Source: Albizia julibrissin
Lineage: Eukaryota; Streptophyta; Magnoliopsida; Fabales; Fabaceae
Direction: 5' to 3'
DNA length: 64,000 nt
Assembly: GCA_037074505.1 (NCBI GenBank)
Contig: CM073479.1
Coordinates: forward strand, 29,010,656 to 29,074,655
Shown: in pieces, positions 1 through 10,224 of the stretch
How the letters are laid out: every line of letters begins with the position of its first letter
Numbering within the stretch: the first letter of the stretch is position 1
Position numbers and translations under genes: made by a program
The notes under the pieces: generated by a model
Databases searched by the model: none
Told to the model about the DNA's origin: nothing
What the model saw: the letters and a program-made list of their open reading frames with translations, nothing else

Positions 1-1117
1 AAATGTGATTTGTGTTTGGATTAGCGGTGGCAGAAGTGGCTTTTTTCTAACCTTGAATCTGTTTGGATTAGCGTTTGAAAAGCCTGTTTAGATGAAAAAT
101 GACTGAAAAGAGCATGAACTTTATTGAATATTATATATATTGTTTGTATATATTATGATAATTGAAGTGAAAAATTAAAATTAAAATTAAAATTTGATAA
201 AATATAAAAAAAAAGCTTAATAAGAAATTTGAGATTTTGGAGGGTCAAAATTAATATTTTGAAGGCTAGATAAAATTACATATAAGGTCCCTAGAATTTA
301 TAGAAATTATAAGTGAATGAGAAAAGGGATAGGGAAAATCATAGAAAATGACCCATATTTTTTAGAAACTACAATTGAACCTAAAAATATTTCAGAAATT
401 TTCACTTTAATCCCTAAACGAGAACTTTTAAATTTTTCAATTTAGTCCCAGGTCAAATTGATTTGACCAAAGCTTTTTCTTCTACCTTCGAACAGACACC
501 TAATTCCTGAATAAGCAAAAAACAGAGCACAAGAAGAAGACGCTGGAACAACGCCGTGAGTCACCCTCAGCTGACTAAAACCACCGACATGTAAAGAGGA
601 AAACACCTGGTTGCCACTTGCGGGTACAAGAGATGGGCAAAAAAGCACTCACGGCCAAAGAGCAAGCCGCAGAAACGCCATCACCTGACCCACCAGCCAG
701 TACAGCCCCTAGAGTTCTCACCGGTGATTCACAAACAGAGGCCACCGTCGCAGTTCAAGAGAGCGCCAACCAGGGAGCAATGAAGTCGAAGGCGAGGAGG
801 AAGAAGTTCGAGCTGATCGTTGAGAGCAGAGAGAGCGATCTGAGATTTTCAAACACACATGGTGCGGTAGGGAGATAAGCTAAGATTTCAGGCTTCTTGC
901 AAAAGCTACGGTGAACATAAAAGCACAGAAAAAGCCAACGTGGACCCAAACACTCATTCAATGAGTCCATTGGGATTTTGCTCCAGAAGTGGCGATTTTG
1001 ATGGCCCAAACGCATTTCCAAACGGACCCTTATTATGATGTCGATTACATCCTCAGCCTGTAAGGAGATTCATGACTCTCCAATATTCTTATAAAGTCCC
1101 TATCAGTAGAAGGTTAG
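1..1117. other. Intergenic, possible degraded TIR element
   Basis: No gene is supported here. The left edge has GTTTGGATTAGCG followed by AGAAGTGGC. The segment near 955-1027 has the same kind of sequence in reverse (GCCACTTCTGGAGC followed by a GTTTGG-type end), so 1-1027 could be one old element with degraded terminal inverted repeats. An 86-codon open frame at 618-878 (+) is lysine/serine rich, matches nothing I recognise and is probably chance. Confidence 0.3.
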
Positions 1118-2127
1118 AACATTGTCATGGCTTAGAACAAAAGAGACATGAATCTTTTTGCAATACCTTCATTTGCATAAATGGTCTCTAATTTAGCAAT
1201 TTCTTTGGGAAAGAAGGCATATGGAACCATGACTGGTACATACCAAAGGAAGAGAGAGAAAGAGAGATAAGGGAAAAGAGAGAAGCTAGAGTGTACTATT
1301 CAACGATCCAACTTTACATATGTCTCATATCAATAGGTTGGCGTAACTCACCCAACCGATTAGCTCAAGCAATAGTAATTAGTTATACTTTAACAACTCA
1401 TCAACTATCTAACTAATCTTCCAGTGACACATATCAATTACTCCCCCAACCAAACTAAAAAGAATCCTTGTCCACAAGGATGGTCGAAGAAGAAGGAACA
1501 TCATGGGAAGCCGTAAAAAAATGAGGATTGATGTTGAATGGAAGTTAAATCTTCCTACTTATCATCCTCAGGGCGAGAATGACACTAATAAACCAAGATA
1601 TGCATAACTTGTAAATGGCCACAACATTGTCATGGCTTAGAACAAAAGAGACATGAATCTTTTTGCAATACCTTCATTTGCATAAATGGTCTCTAATTTA
1701 GCAATTTCTTTGGGAAAGAAGGCATATGGAACCATGACTGGTACATACCAAAGGAAGAGAGAGAAAGAGAGATAAGGGAAAAGAGAGAAGCTAGAGTGTA
1801 CTATTCAACGATCCAACTTTACATATGTCTCATATCAATAGGTTGGCGTAACTCACCCAACCGATTAGCTCAAGCAATAGTAATTAGTTATACTTTAACA
1901 ACTCATCAACTATCTAACTAATCTTCCAGTGACACATATCAATTACTCCCCCAACCAAACTAAAAAGAATCCTTGTCCACAAGGATGGTCGAAGAAGAAG
2001 GAACATCATGGGAAGCCGTAAAAAAATGAGGATTGATGTTGAATGGAAGTTAAATCTTCCTACTTATCATCCTCAGGGCGAGAATGACACTAATAAACCA
2101 AGATATGCATAACTTGTAAATGGCCAC
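1118..2127. repeat. Perfect 505-bp tandem duplication
   Basis: 1118-1622 and 1623-2127 are two adjacent copies with a period of 505 bp, and by eye I see no difference between them. On the minus strand the unit holds the C-terminal end of the gypsy polyprotein (the decayed WED segment followed by a LEDK/FGWGS-like stretch) plus 3' flanking sequence with a GAGA-rich tract. Perfect identity inside a heavily decayed element means a very recent duplication or an assembly artefact. Confidence 0.95.
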
Positions 2128-4612
2128 AACAAACCAACTTACGACCCACTACTAGCAAAGGCTCTATAACAAACTGCCTACTATCATCAATAAAGTCAAA
2201 AAAGAACTAGGCACTACACCTAAAGAAGGAGATCATTTAAGTAGCAAAAACTGGAACACAGGATGCATCTTGGTACCAAGAGGTGACTCAAGCTCATATG
2301 TGACCTTGCCAACCCATCACAACACGAGAAAAAGGGCTGAAGTAGCGAGCCACCAATTTGTGCACAGAGGAACTATTGAGCAAAGTCCATTAAAAAGTTA
2401 CGGTTTAAGATAAACATAATCACCAAAAGTGAATTCACGCTCAGAATGATGTCTATTAGCTTAAAGAACCATTCGATGCTGAGCCTTCAAAAGATTATCT
2501 TTAAGTAACTAAATAGTGAGCTCATAAGAAACACACATATGATCCACCACCTCGTTAGGCGAGTTGCTAGACAAGTAAGGAAGATGGGTCAGAGGAGCAT
2601 GCCAAACAATGCTTGCAAGGGTGTCATACCAATTGTTAAGTAGGAAGTAGTGTCACACCATAGCTCTAAAAAAGGAAGCCACTTCACCCATTGCTTTAGA
2701 AAATCTCCATTCATGCATTAAAGATAACATTCTAAATAGAGATTGAGCACCTTTATCTGGCTGTCAAATTGGGGATGATTAGCAAAAAAGTAATGCAATG
2801 AAACCCCATATAAATGAAAAAACTCATGCCAAATCGTAGAAAACCAAGTCACGATTTGTAACAATAGACTTAGGAAACCTATGGTGATTGACAATGTTAT
2901 CTAAAAGAGCTAAGCAACTTAAGTGGCAGTGAAAGGGTGTTTTAGAGCCATGAAGTGGGATGCTTTACTTAACCTATCGACAATAACTAATATAGTGGAC
3001 TTAGAATAAGACTTGGGATGACCACAAATAAAATCCATGTTGGGCTCAGTCCAAACATACTTAGGAACTGGTAAAGGCTAAATCAAACCTAGAGATGCAA
3101 TGTTTTCAGGTTTAAACCGATGACATGCAACACAATTTCTCATAAATTCATGAACTTCTCGCTCCAACCCCTTCCAATAGAACACTACTAAAATGCATTT
3201 ATAAGTAGTGTCATACCTAAGTGTCCCATAATAGCATCTATATAAAAATGGGCTAGTAAGTCAGAGTGCAATTTTAAATTAGCCCCAACCACGAGCTTCC
3301 CTTTGTGCTTTAACAAATCATTATCCCAAGAATAATGAGGATAAGAGGTCAGATCATCCTGTAGATCAGCGATCAATTTCTAAACATGATCATCAATCAC
3401 CCACGACTGTTTAACTCGCTTATTTAAGGAACTACCAGGAAAGGAAATAGCTAAAACAAAGCCATCAGTCTTGCAGGATAAAGTATTAGCAACAACATTA
3501 TCATGACCCTTGCAATATTCAATCTCATACGAGAACCCCCACAATTTATTAAGCCATTAAAGTTGGTCCGGAGAAACTGACTTTTTCTCCAACAAATGCT
3601 TTAGAGGAAGATAATCAGTTCTAATAATAAATGTGTGACCTATTAAATATGAATGTCAATGTTTCACAACAAACACCACAGCCAGTAACTCACTCTCGTA
3701 TGCCAACAACAAACATTTTTCAAAACTAAAGGCCTTACTAATATCCAACTAGACTTCACGATAAAACATTCGTTAAAGTTCGATAGTGCCAAACCAGAGA
3801 AGAAGTTAAACCTTCTTTGAGAGTAACAAAGGCATTCTCAGTAGCAAGAGATCATTGAAAATTATCATTCTTTCACAAAAGTCAGTTGATGGTTGGCACA
3901 GAGACCCATGGCCTCTAATGAATCGACGATACCTTGCAAGACCCAAAAAACTACGCAAGGCTTTCACTGAAGTATGAAAAAGCCACGAATGTATTGCTTC
4001 TAATTTCACCAAATTTTCCTATGCACCCTCAGGCGAGATAAGGTGACCCATGTAATCAACTTTCTCGAAAGCAAAGATGCATTTAATCTCCTTTATAAAT
4101 AACTTATAGTCACGTAAAATAGATAACGTGGTCGTCAAATGACAAACATAGGAATCCCAATCAGGGTTGTACACCAATATTTTATCGAAAAAGACTAAGA
4201 TGAACTTCCACAAATAAGCCTTAAGCACCGAGTTCATTAACCCCTAAAAGCTCGTTGGGCCATTTGTGAGGCCCAAAGGCATAACAACAAACTCATACAA
4301 CCCTTCGTGTGTTTGAAAACCTGTCATGTGTATATCAGAAGGGTGCATCTTGATTTGGTGATAACCTGTACGTAAGTCCAACTTAGAAAAGAAGGCAGTA
4401 CCATGCAACTTATTAAACAATTCCTCTGTTAATGGAATTGGAAATCTGTTCTTAATTGGCTCACCGTTCAACTGATGAAAGTCGACATAAAAGCACTAAG
4501 ACCCATCCTTCTTATAAACAAGAACAACCGGTGTTGTAAAAGGACCCTGGCTTGGTTGAATCACCCCTGTCTTCAACATCTGCTGAACTTATCAATCAAT
4601 TTTGTCCTTCTG
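2128..4612 (-). pseudogene. Gypsy pol remnant: RT, RNase H, integrase
   Basis: Reverse transcriptase segments lie at 4612-4019 (minus). They include the VYKKDGS block, then FSKLDLRTGYHQIKM and the MPLGLTN block. The catalytic YxDD position is altered: the corresponding stretch reads VFFDKILVY. RNase H sequence follows at about 3850-3500 in broken frames. Integrase follows at about 3400-2300, with an HHCC-type zinc segment (…MGHLG…CVACH), then a MDFI…GHPKS…VDRLSKASHF core. Stops and frame changes occur throughout, so no functional product is possible. In Ty3/gypsy elements these domains copy RNA into DNA and insert it. Confidence 0.8.
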
Positions 4613-4727
4613 GAGTGTGTTTGGAAACCTTATAAACCATAGTTTATGTAAATCGAGATAAAACTCCTCTCACATATTAACTTCGTAAATCGTAAAAGTG
4701 ATTCTCCAAAAGCTAATCCAAACACAC
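4613..4727. mobile_element. Short MITE inside the gypsy pol remnant
   Basis: A roughly 115-bp insert with ends TGTGTTTGG…CCAAACACA interrupts the RT lead-in between the degraded YRYP-type block and the QKDKID block. Related sequence (TTTGGAATAGCG, and a motif like GATTTATATGAATAA in either orientation) recurs at 19690-19880, 26010-26110 and 45340-45430, so this is a dispersed family. I could not fix a target duplication. Confidence 0.55.
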
Positions 4728-5179
4728 AATAAAACTATAATGATAAGTTCGATAGCTCACATGATTAGAAGACATGAGATGAATTTGGTGGTCAAACTCA
4801 AGTGGGGGAGGTAAGGAAGTCGACTCTACAAAGACGTCTACAAAAGAATCAAGAACACCTTTGAGCTATCATTGTTGTAAGAGAGATAACTTAGAGCCTG
4901 GCACAAGTACACTATATCATCATAAGGCACACTATATGTATAAATGACAAAATAGTGTTGAGCACATAAAACGTCACGGGACCCCACGATTTCTTCCAAA
5001 GGTCCATTGCTAACATGACCCAACCCATGCAATTTATAATAATGGCCTTGAAATCAAAATACCATATATTGGTAGTCCAAGTCTAAAATAATTTTCCCCA
5101 ACAATTTCAACCACTTGGCCCTTAAAATGACATCAAATTGACTACATCCATTACAAGAAAATCCAACTGAAACATAGAG

Positions 5180-6215
5180 TCATTCATAGACTAAGATAGG
5201 TCTTTACAATACTTATCAACCATCATCGTCATGCCCCAAGCTACCCCACATAAAGAGCTCAAGTTGCTAACATAGGCAAGTGCAGACATTTAACTAACGT
5301 AGAATGGACCACGATATGCGTGCTACCAATATCAATAAGAATCTCAACATGCTACCTCTTGATATAACTCTCTATTCGCAATGTGGAAGTGTCATCTCCA
5401 CCCAAAATCGTGTTGATGAAAGATGATGGTTTATCCATATCCCTACTAGCTTCCAAAGCATCTGCAGCACCCACAAATTAATCCTCCTTTGTCTCCCAAA
5501 CAACCAACATCATAATCTGAGACTCTCGACATTTATGAGTGCTAGTGTATTTAGCATTATACCAATAACAAAGCGCCCTCTACCGACGATCTTCCATTTC
5601 CTTCTTAGAAAGTGATACCACTAGTTTCCTTATAGAAGAATCCAATAAGCAAGAAGAAGAATTAAGCGGCTTTTTGACAAATGACTTTGGTGTAATAACT
5701 GATTTAGACAAGCCAGAAAAATTAGTAAATGGTGAACGCTACTAGACATTCGTGTAAAAAGAAAAATCAAAATGAGAAGTATTCCAGACGTTAATAGTGC
5801 ATTCTTGGGTATAAGCCATTTACATCTTCTTGGCTAATGCCAATGGCTTAAACGCATCCACTACCGACTGGATATCCAACGAAGGCCACCTAAAAAACAA
5901 TCCATCACAATGTCTCCAGAATCTCCACCTCTATTAATAGATCATAAAGGCTTCAATGTAGTCATCCATGGTTGAAGATTGTTACAATTGCTTTAACTTA
6001 ACCATCGAACTAATATGCTTCACATCAGAAAATCAGGCCTCCACATGAGTGAAATAATCTTCCCAAGAAATGTCATCATCACCTCTGGTCTTCATAAAAT
6101 TCATATGCCATTTGAATGCTTTATCCCCCAGATAAATAATTATCAGAAGGATCCGTTATTCTGGAAGTGTTTTATCAACGGCAAAAAATTACTGGCACTG
6201 ATTAAAATTTGCTAA
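5180..6215 (-). pseudogene. Gypsy gag and protease remnant
   Basis: On the minus strand, about 6200-5800 shows a retrotransposon gag-type segment (AFKWHMNFMKTRG, then a KLKQLQQ…Y…F block). About 5590-5525 has a CCHC-like knuckle (CYWYNAKYTSTHKCR, first cysteine pair partly lost). About 5345-5285 has an aspartic-protease-like segment with DIGST where D(S/T)G is expected. Frameshifts break it repeatedly. The order is right for a gypsy element continuing into RT at 4612. Confidence 0.7.
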
Positions 6216-6310
6216 GTTGTTGCTTTTGATTGCTCAGACCATAGATGACGTGGCACGCCATGCAAGAATTTCCCGACAAAATAAACCTGTCCAGTTGGGC
6301 TCTCAATTAA

Positions 6311-6868
6311 GTCATTTTGTTTTATTTTCTATGTAATTTTATTATTTAAAATAGTCATTTTGTACTTAATAGATTATTACAAAGATTTTATATATCTTTT
6401 AGATATTTTGAATTATCCTAAGAATTTTTAAATTTTATTAGTAGTCTTTCTTCTTAGAATTTATTCTAGATATATGAGGTGCTAAACATGGATCTCAAGG
6501 ATATTATTTGATATCTTATTGTTAAATCCTTATTTGATTTTTGATAGATGGCATCTTATCCTCAATATCTTTAGAATATTTTAAAAGTGTTTTTAATGTT
6601 TTGAGTCATATTATTAGGGTTAGAAATTTTCTTTATTTAAAAACCGAGTTGTAATTAGTTATTAGCATATTATGAAATTATGAATAAGAAGTTTCTATTT
6701 GCAAGTATTTACTTATGAGTTTGTATTATTAATTAGAATAGGGTTAGATAACAAGAGTCTAATCAACTCTTGTAAGACCCTTTTATAGCTGAGAATCTAG
6801 AGACAAGTGCTGCTAAAATTTTAGAGGATCAAATCCCCTATTTTATAGTTTTTATTCTATAGTTCTCA
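6311..6868 (+). mobile_element. LTR-like segment, left arm
   Basis: This AT-rich stretch lies just before a sequence (about 6870-6890) reading TTGATATTTAGAGCCATAGG. The right arm has TTGGTATTCAGAGACATAGG at the mirrored place. Both resemble the plant primer-binding site TGGTATCAGAGC, which pairs with initiator Met tRNA, so the upstream stretch is probably an LTR end. The mirrored copy is about 8628-9161 on the minus strand. Confidence 0.5.
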
Positions 6869-6899
6869 TGACAATTGATATTTAGAGCCATAGGTTACT

Positions 6900-7225
6900 T
6901 GGAAGAGCCAAGGTAATCTTTTGTGAAAAAGTATGACCAAAGCATATATTCCATATAAGGTACTGCATCAACTATAAAATTTGTAATAGGGTAATTGATA
7001 ATGAGATCTATGAAAATATTGTCAGTAGCTTACTGGTAGAGAAATTGAATTTACTTACCATTGAGTACCCTACGCCTTGCCACAGTTGAATAAATCCAAT
7101 AAATTTCAGGTGATTAAGCAAGTTCTTATACCTTTTTCTATTAGCAAGTATAATGATGAATTATTTCGTGATGTGCCAATGCAAAATTGTTATATTTTAT
7201 TTAGTCATCTGAGGCAATTGGATAA
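6900..7225 (+). pseudogene. Gypsy protease remnant, left arm
   Basis: The broken frames read like the gypsy segment running from the gag tail into the protease: an IRYCINYKICN block, a VIDNEIYENIVS block (expected ending close to IDGGSCENVVS), then LLVEKLNL, FSISKYNDELF and VPMQNCYILF. The family aspartate motif is altered. This block begins only a few dozen bases after the primer-binding-site-like stretch, so gag seems to have been deleted before the inversion. Confidence 0.6.
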
Positions 7226-7444
7226 AAAAAATTGTCAATGGTGATCAAGTAAAACATAACAACTTTTCATTGGCACAACATCACAAAGTAATTGCCTATT
7301 ATACATGCCAATAGAAAAAGATATAAAAACTTTCTTAGTCACCTACAATTTATAGGATTGATTCAATCATTGCAAGGTGTAAGGTGTGGGAAGATCAGTG
7401 GTAAGTAAATCCAACTTTTCCACTAGCAAGCTACAGACAACATT

Positions 7445-8490
7445 CACTACAAAAAAACAGGCAATTTGTGATAGATTTTCTGACAAAATTTGCTACGGAA
7501 CGGAGGCTTTTTGCCACGGAAACCGTCATAAAATCATTTTAAGACGGAATTTTTGACAGAAAAAATTCTGTCGGAAATAATGCCATCGCAAATTAATTTG
7601 CGATGGAATATGGCTTTCTGTCATAATTTGAGACGGAATTTTCCGTCACAACTTGAGAGGGAATTTGAGACGGAAAAAAATTCCGTCTCAAATTCGATCG
7701 CAAATTTGCTTACATCATTTTTCAACAAAAACCTCCGGCCGACAGCCACCACGTGTACCTACTGCCGACCACCGCCACCTCGCCTCCAACCACGTGTCCC
7801 GGTCAACTGCCACGTGTCGTCCTTCGTTGCCCACCACATGTCACATTCCGTCGTGCGCCACGTGTTATATATATATTATAAAATATTACAATTTAGTTTC
7901 CTTATTTTTTTACATAAATATTATTTCTAAATTTTTATTATTAATTTCTTTTTTTATTCATTTTATTTTTATTGTATTTATAAAATTTGTATTTTTATTT
8001 GTGTGTGTATTAATTTCAATAATAAATATGAATTAATAGTGTTTTTATTTATATTATAATTTAATAATATTTTAAATTATAATATAATTAATATATAATA
8101 ATTAGATTAATCATTAATTAAATAAATCATAATAAAAAATTTTAAAAATTAATAAATAAATATTTATGACGGAATTTGCTACGGAATAATTCCATCTCAA
8201 ATTATGTGGCAAATTCCGTTGGAAATTTCGATTTGCGACGGAATTTCCGACGAACTTGTTCCGTGGGAAATTCTGTCTGAAATTCTGATTTGCGACAGAA
8301 TTTCTGATGGACTTGTTCCATGGGAAATTCCGTCACAAATTCGGTCGCAAATTATTATTTGCGACGGAATTTCCAACGGACTTTTCCGAGGGTAATTCCA
8401 TCGGAAATTCCATTGAATTTGGACAACTTTTGATACAGAATTTTTTTCCTTCTCAAATTTCGTCGGAAATGAGCTGTTTTTTTTATAGTG
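7445..8490. mobile_element. Non-autonomous CACTA (En/Spm) element
   Basis: The ends are CACTACAAAAAAACAGG and, on the other strand, CACTATAAAAAAAACAGC. The 3-bp target duplication ATT is at 7442-7444 and 8491-8493. CACTA start, GTG end and 3-bp duplication are the hallmarks of this superfamily. The subterminal regions (7470-7700 and 8165-8470) are full of inverted and direct copies of a GACGGAATTT-type motif, as expected for transposase-binding arrays. There is no transposase. Open frames at 7553-8036 and 8197-8592 are chance readings through these repeats. The centre has a GC-rich island and an AT-rich half. Confidence 0.88.
7735..7865. promoter_or_regulatory. GC-rich island with four CACGTG boxes
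   Basis: CACGTG (always CACGTGT on the plus strand) occurs at 7750, 7791, 7811 and 7859, within 115 bp. A CACATGT lies at 7837 and a TATATATAT run follows at 7866. CACGTGT fits both the G-box and the ABA-response (ABRE) core that bind bZIP or bHLH factors. The island is far richer in GC than the rest of the CACTA element, so it could be captured host DNA. Function is inferred only from the motif. Confidence 0.5.
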
Positions 8491-9161
8491 ATTCACATAT
8501 ATTTGACCATCAATTACCATTTTACAAATTTTATTGTTGATGCAGCACCTTATATGGAATACAAGTTTTGGTTGCTCCTCCTCACTAAACATTACCAGGG
8601 CTTTTTCAAGTAACCTATGTCTCTGAATACCAATTAATTTGGGAATTATAGAATTAGGGGATTTAACTAGCTAAAACCTTAGAGGAACTTATCTCTAAAT
8701 TCTTAGCTATAAAAGTGCTTCACAAGAATTCATCAAACTCTTACAACCTAGCCGTATTCTATCACAAATATAAACTCCCAAGAAAATACTTGCAAAAAGA
8801 AACTTCTTATGCATAATCTTGTAATTTGCATAAAATTCGGTTTTTAAATAAAGAAAATTTCTAACCCTAGCATGACTTAAAACATTTTAAAAAAACTTCT
8901 AAAATATTTTAGAGATATTGAGAACAAGATGTCATCTATCAAAAAATCAAATCAAGAATATAATAATAAGATACTAAATAATATTCTTGAAATCACAACA
9001 AATACATCTAGAATTAATCCTAAAAATAAAAATTGCTAATATAATTAAAAAAATTCTTAGAATAATTTAAAATATATATAAAATATTTCTAATAATCTAC
9101 TAAATTCAAAATGACTCCTTTAAATAATAAAATTACATATAAAATAAAAATAAAATGATTT

Positions 9162-9758
9162 AATATTGAATATGTTACTTTTTGATTTGATCAAGAATAT
9201 AATATCTTTTCGAAACTCCGAGCTCAAAGGGTTTTCTTCTATGAATGTGATATTTTATTTGTCTTACTCTATGTGCCCCTCTTGAAAGTTGAATACTATG
9301 CAAGATATTTGATAGAATAAACAAAATTGCCCTTTGAATTTCTGTATAACACACACATATAACACATATATATAATATAATAATACTTCATGCAGAACCA
9401 TACCAATTAATATCAAAGGTAAAACATAAGGTGAAGTTAATGAACCAAGTAAAATTTAAACTCTAAAAATTTTGTGATTGAATTGGAATTAAAAAAAAAT
9501 TAAATACCAAAAGTGAAAAATAAGATAAAATTAAAGGTTTAATGCGCAATACAAAAGACTAACGAACAAAAGTGTAACCTCAGATAACGTTCAGAGCCAA
9601 AAATGTACTTTTGTCTAAAATCTAAACCAGGTAAATTCTATCAGGACAAAAAAAGAGGTAAATTCTTGGTCAACAAAAAAAAACCAGGTAAATTCCAGGC
9701 CAAAAGAAACAGGTAAATTAACGGATTATTACCAGATCTCCATGTCCGACTCCTATTT
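9162..9758. other. AT-rich spacer upstream of the kinase
   Basis: No coding sequence is visible. The stretch at 9540-9720 has several near-repeats of CAGGTAAATT and reads like low-complexity spacer. Confidence 0.4.
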
Positions 9759-9768
9759 CCTATATATA
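9759..9768 (+). promoter_or_regulatory. Candidate TATA box of the kinase gene
   Basis: CCTATATATATG lies about 460 bp before the kinase start codon and is followed 15-30 bp later by a CT-rich tract, a common plant transcription start context. The long leader this implies contains short upstream ORFs. Confidence 0.5.
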
Positions 9769-9845
9769 TGATTTCAAATTCTCCCTCTGAATCTTCTTCG
9801 CTTCTTAACCACTTGTGAAACAGAGAGGCTTCTCCCTCACACAGG

Positions 9846-9873
9846 GCGGTTTTCCCGATTCGCGGGAAACCGC
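9846..9873 (+). promoter_or_regulatory. 5' leader hairpin with E2F-like site
   Basis: GCGGTTTTCCCG and CGGGAAACCGC face each other across a 5-nt loop, giving a stem of about 11 bp with one bulge. The GCGGGAAA half also matches the E2F/DP consensus (TTTCCCGC). It lies in the predicted leader of the kinase mRNA. Confidence 0.4.
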
Positions 9874-9995
9874 TCTACTCTTTTGATCTGACAACATTTT
9901 CAAGGTTCCTCTCCGCTGTACAATAATTAATCTACGTAGATTTGAGTGAAGCTTTCTTGTCTTCTGTAATTTCTGGAATTTTCGAATTTTTCGTA

Positions 9996-10147
9996 ATGTT
10001 GGAAGTGATGAATCGCTTGTTTGTGTATGTATGTGTGAATATTTGATTGATTTGGTTCTCTCTTCTCTAGCACGTCCTCTTCTAGAGCCTCTGTGTATGA
10101 ATGTTCGTTGGATTTGCAGAATTTGTGGCAAACCGTATGAATTGTGA
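9996..10147 (+). promoter_or_regulatory. Upstream ORFs in the kinase leader
   Basis: Two 17-codon frames (9996-10046 and 10097-10147, stops included) precede the kinase start. A third frame starts at 10101 and runs through the main start codon to 10355 in another frame. If retained in the mRNA they would lower translation of the kinase. A possible leader intron (GTATGTATG near 10026 to TTCTCTAG near 10070) would remove part of them. Confidence 0.4.
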
Positions 10148-10224
10148 ATTACAAATTTCATATTTCGAATTGGGGATTTCTCAATTCGAGATCGATTTGA
10201 TATTTCGTGAAATAAAAGAGCGTT

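Larger units (their letters stand above)
1118..6240 (-). mobile_element. Degraded Ty3/gypsy LTR retrotransposon
   Basis: The polyprotein reads on the minus strand from about 6200 down to about 1440: gag-like segment, CCHC knuckle, protease, RT, RNase H, integrase and the C-terminal tail. It has many frameshifts and stops. I found no convincing LTR pair or target duplication, so the outer limits are only the range over which retrotransposon sequence can be recognised. It also carries a small MITE (4613-4727) and a 505-bp tandem duplication over its 3' end. The element is dead. Confidence 0.8.
7226..8600 (-). pseudogene. Gypsy protease remnant, right arm, split by CACTA
   Basis: On the minus strand, 8592-8494 reads HIRCCINNKICKMVIDG. 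The reading resumes at 7441 with LLVEKLDLL, FSIGMYN and VVPMKSCYVLL, the same order of blocks as the left arm. The 1046-bp CACTA-type element sits between the two parts with an ATT duplication. Several positions are closer to the family norm than in the left arm, yet the frame is still broken. Confidence 0.6.
6311..9161. repeat. Large inverted repeat of retroelement sequence
   Basis: 6311 to about 7225 reappears as its reverse complement from about 7230 to 9161, except for a CACTA insertion at 7445-8490. Without that insertion, the arms are about 0.9 kb each and meet almost without a spacer. They match clearly but with many differences, so the event is old. Each arm, read inward, has an LTR-like AT-rich stretch, a primer-binding-site-like stretch and a protease remnant. 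A transcript across it would fold into a long imperfect hairpin. Confidence 0.85.

Noticed and set aside
618..878. 86-codon frame as a gene
   Set aside because: No recognisable domain, lies in probable TE sequence, overlaps a minus-strand frame of equal length.
7553..8036. Two overlapping long frames in the CACTA element
   Set aside because: They read through subterminal repeats and AT-rich sequence; neither resembles a transposase.
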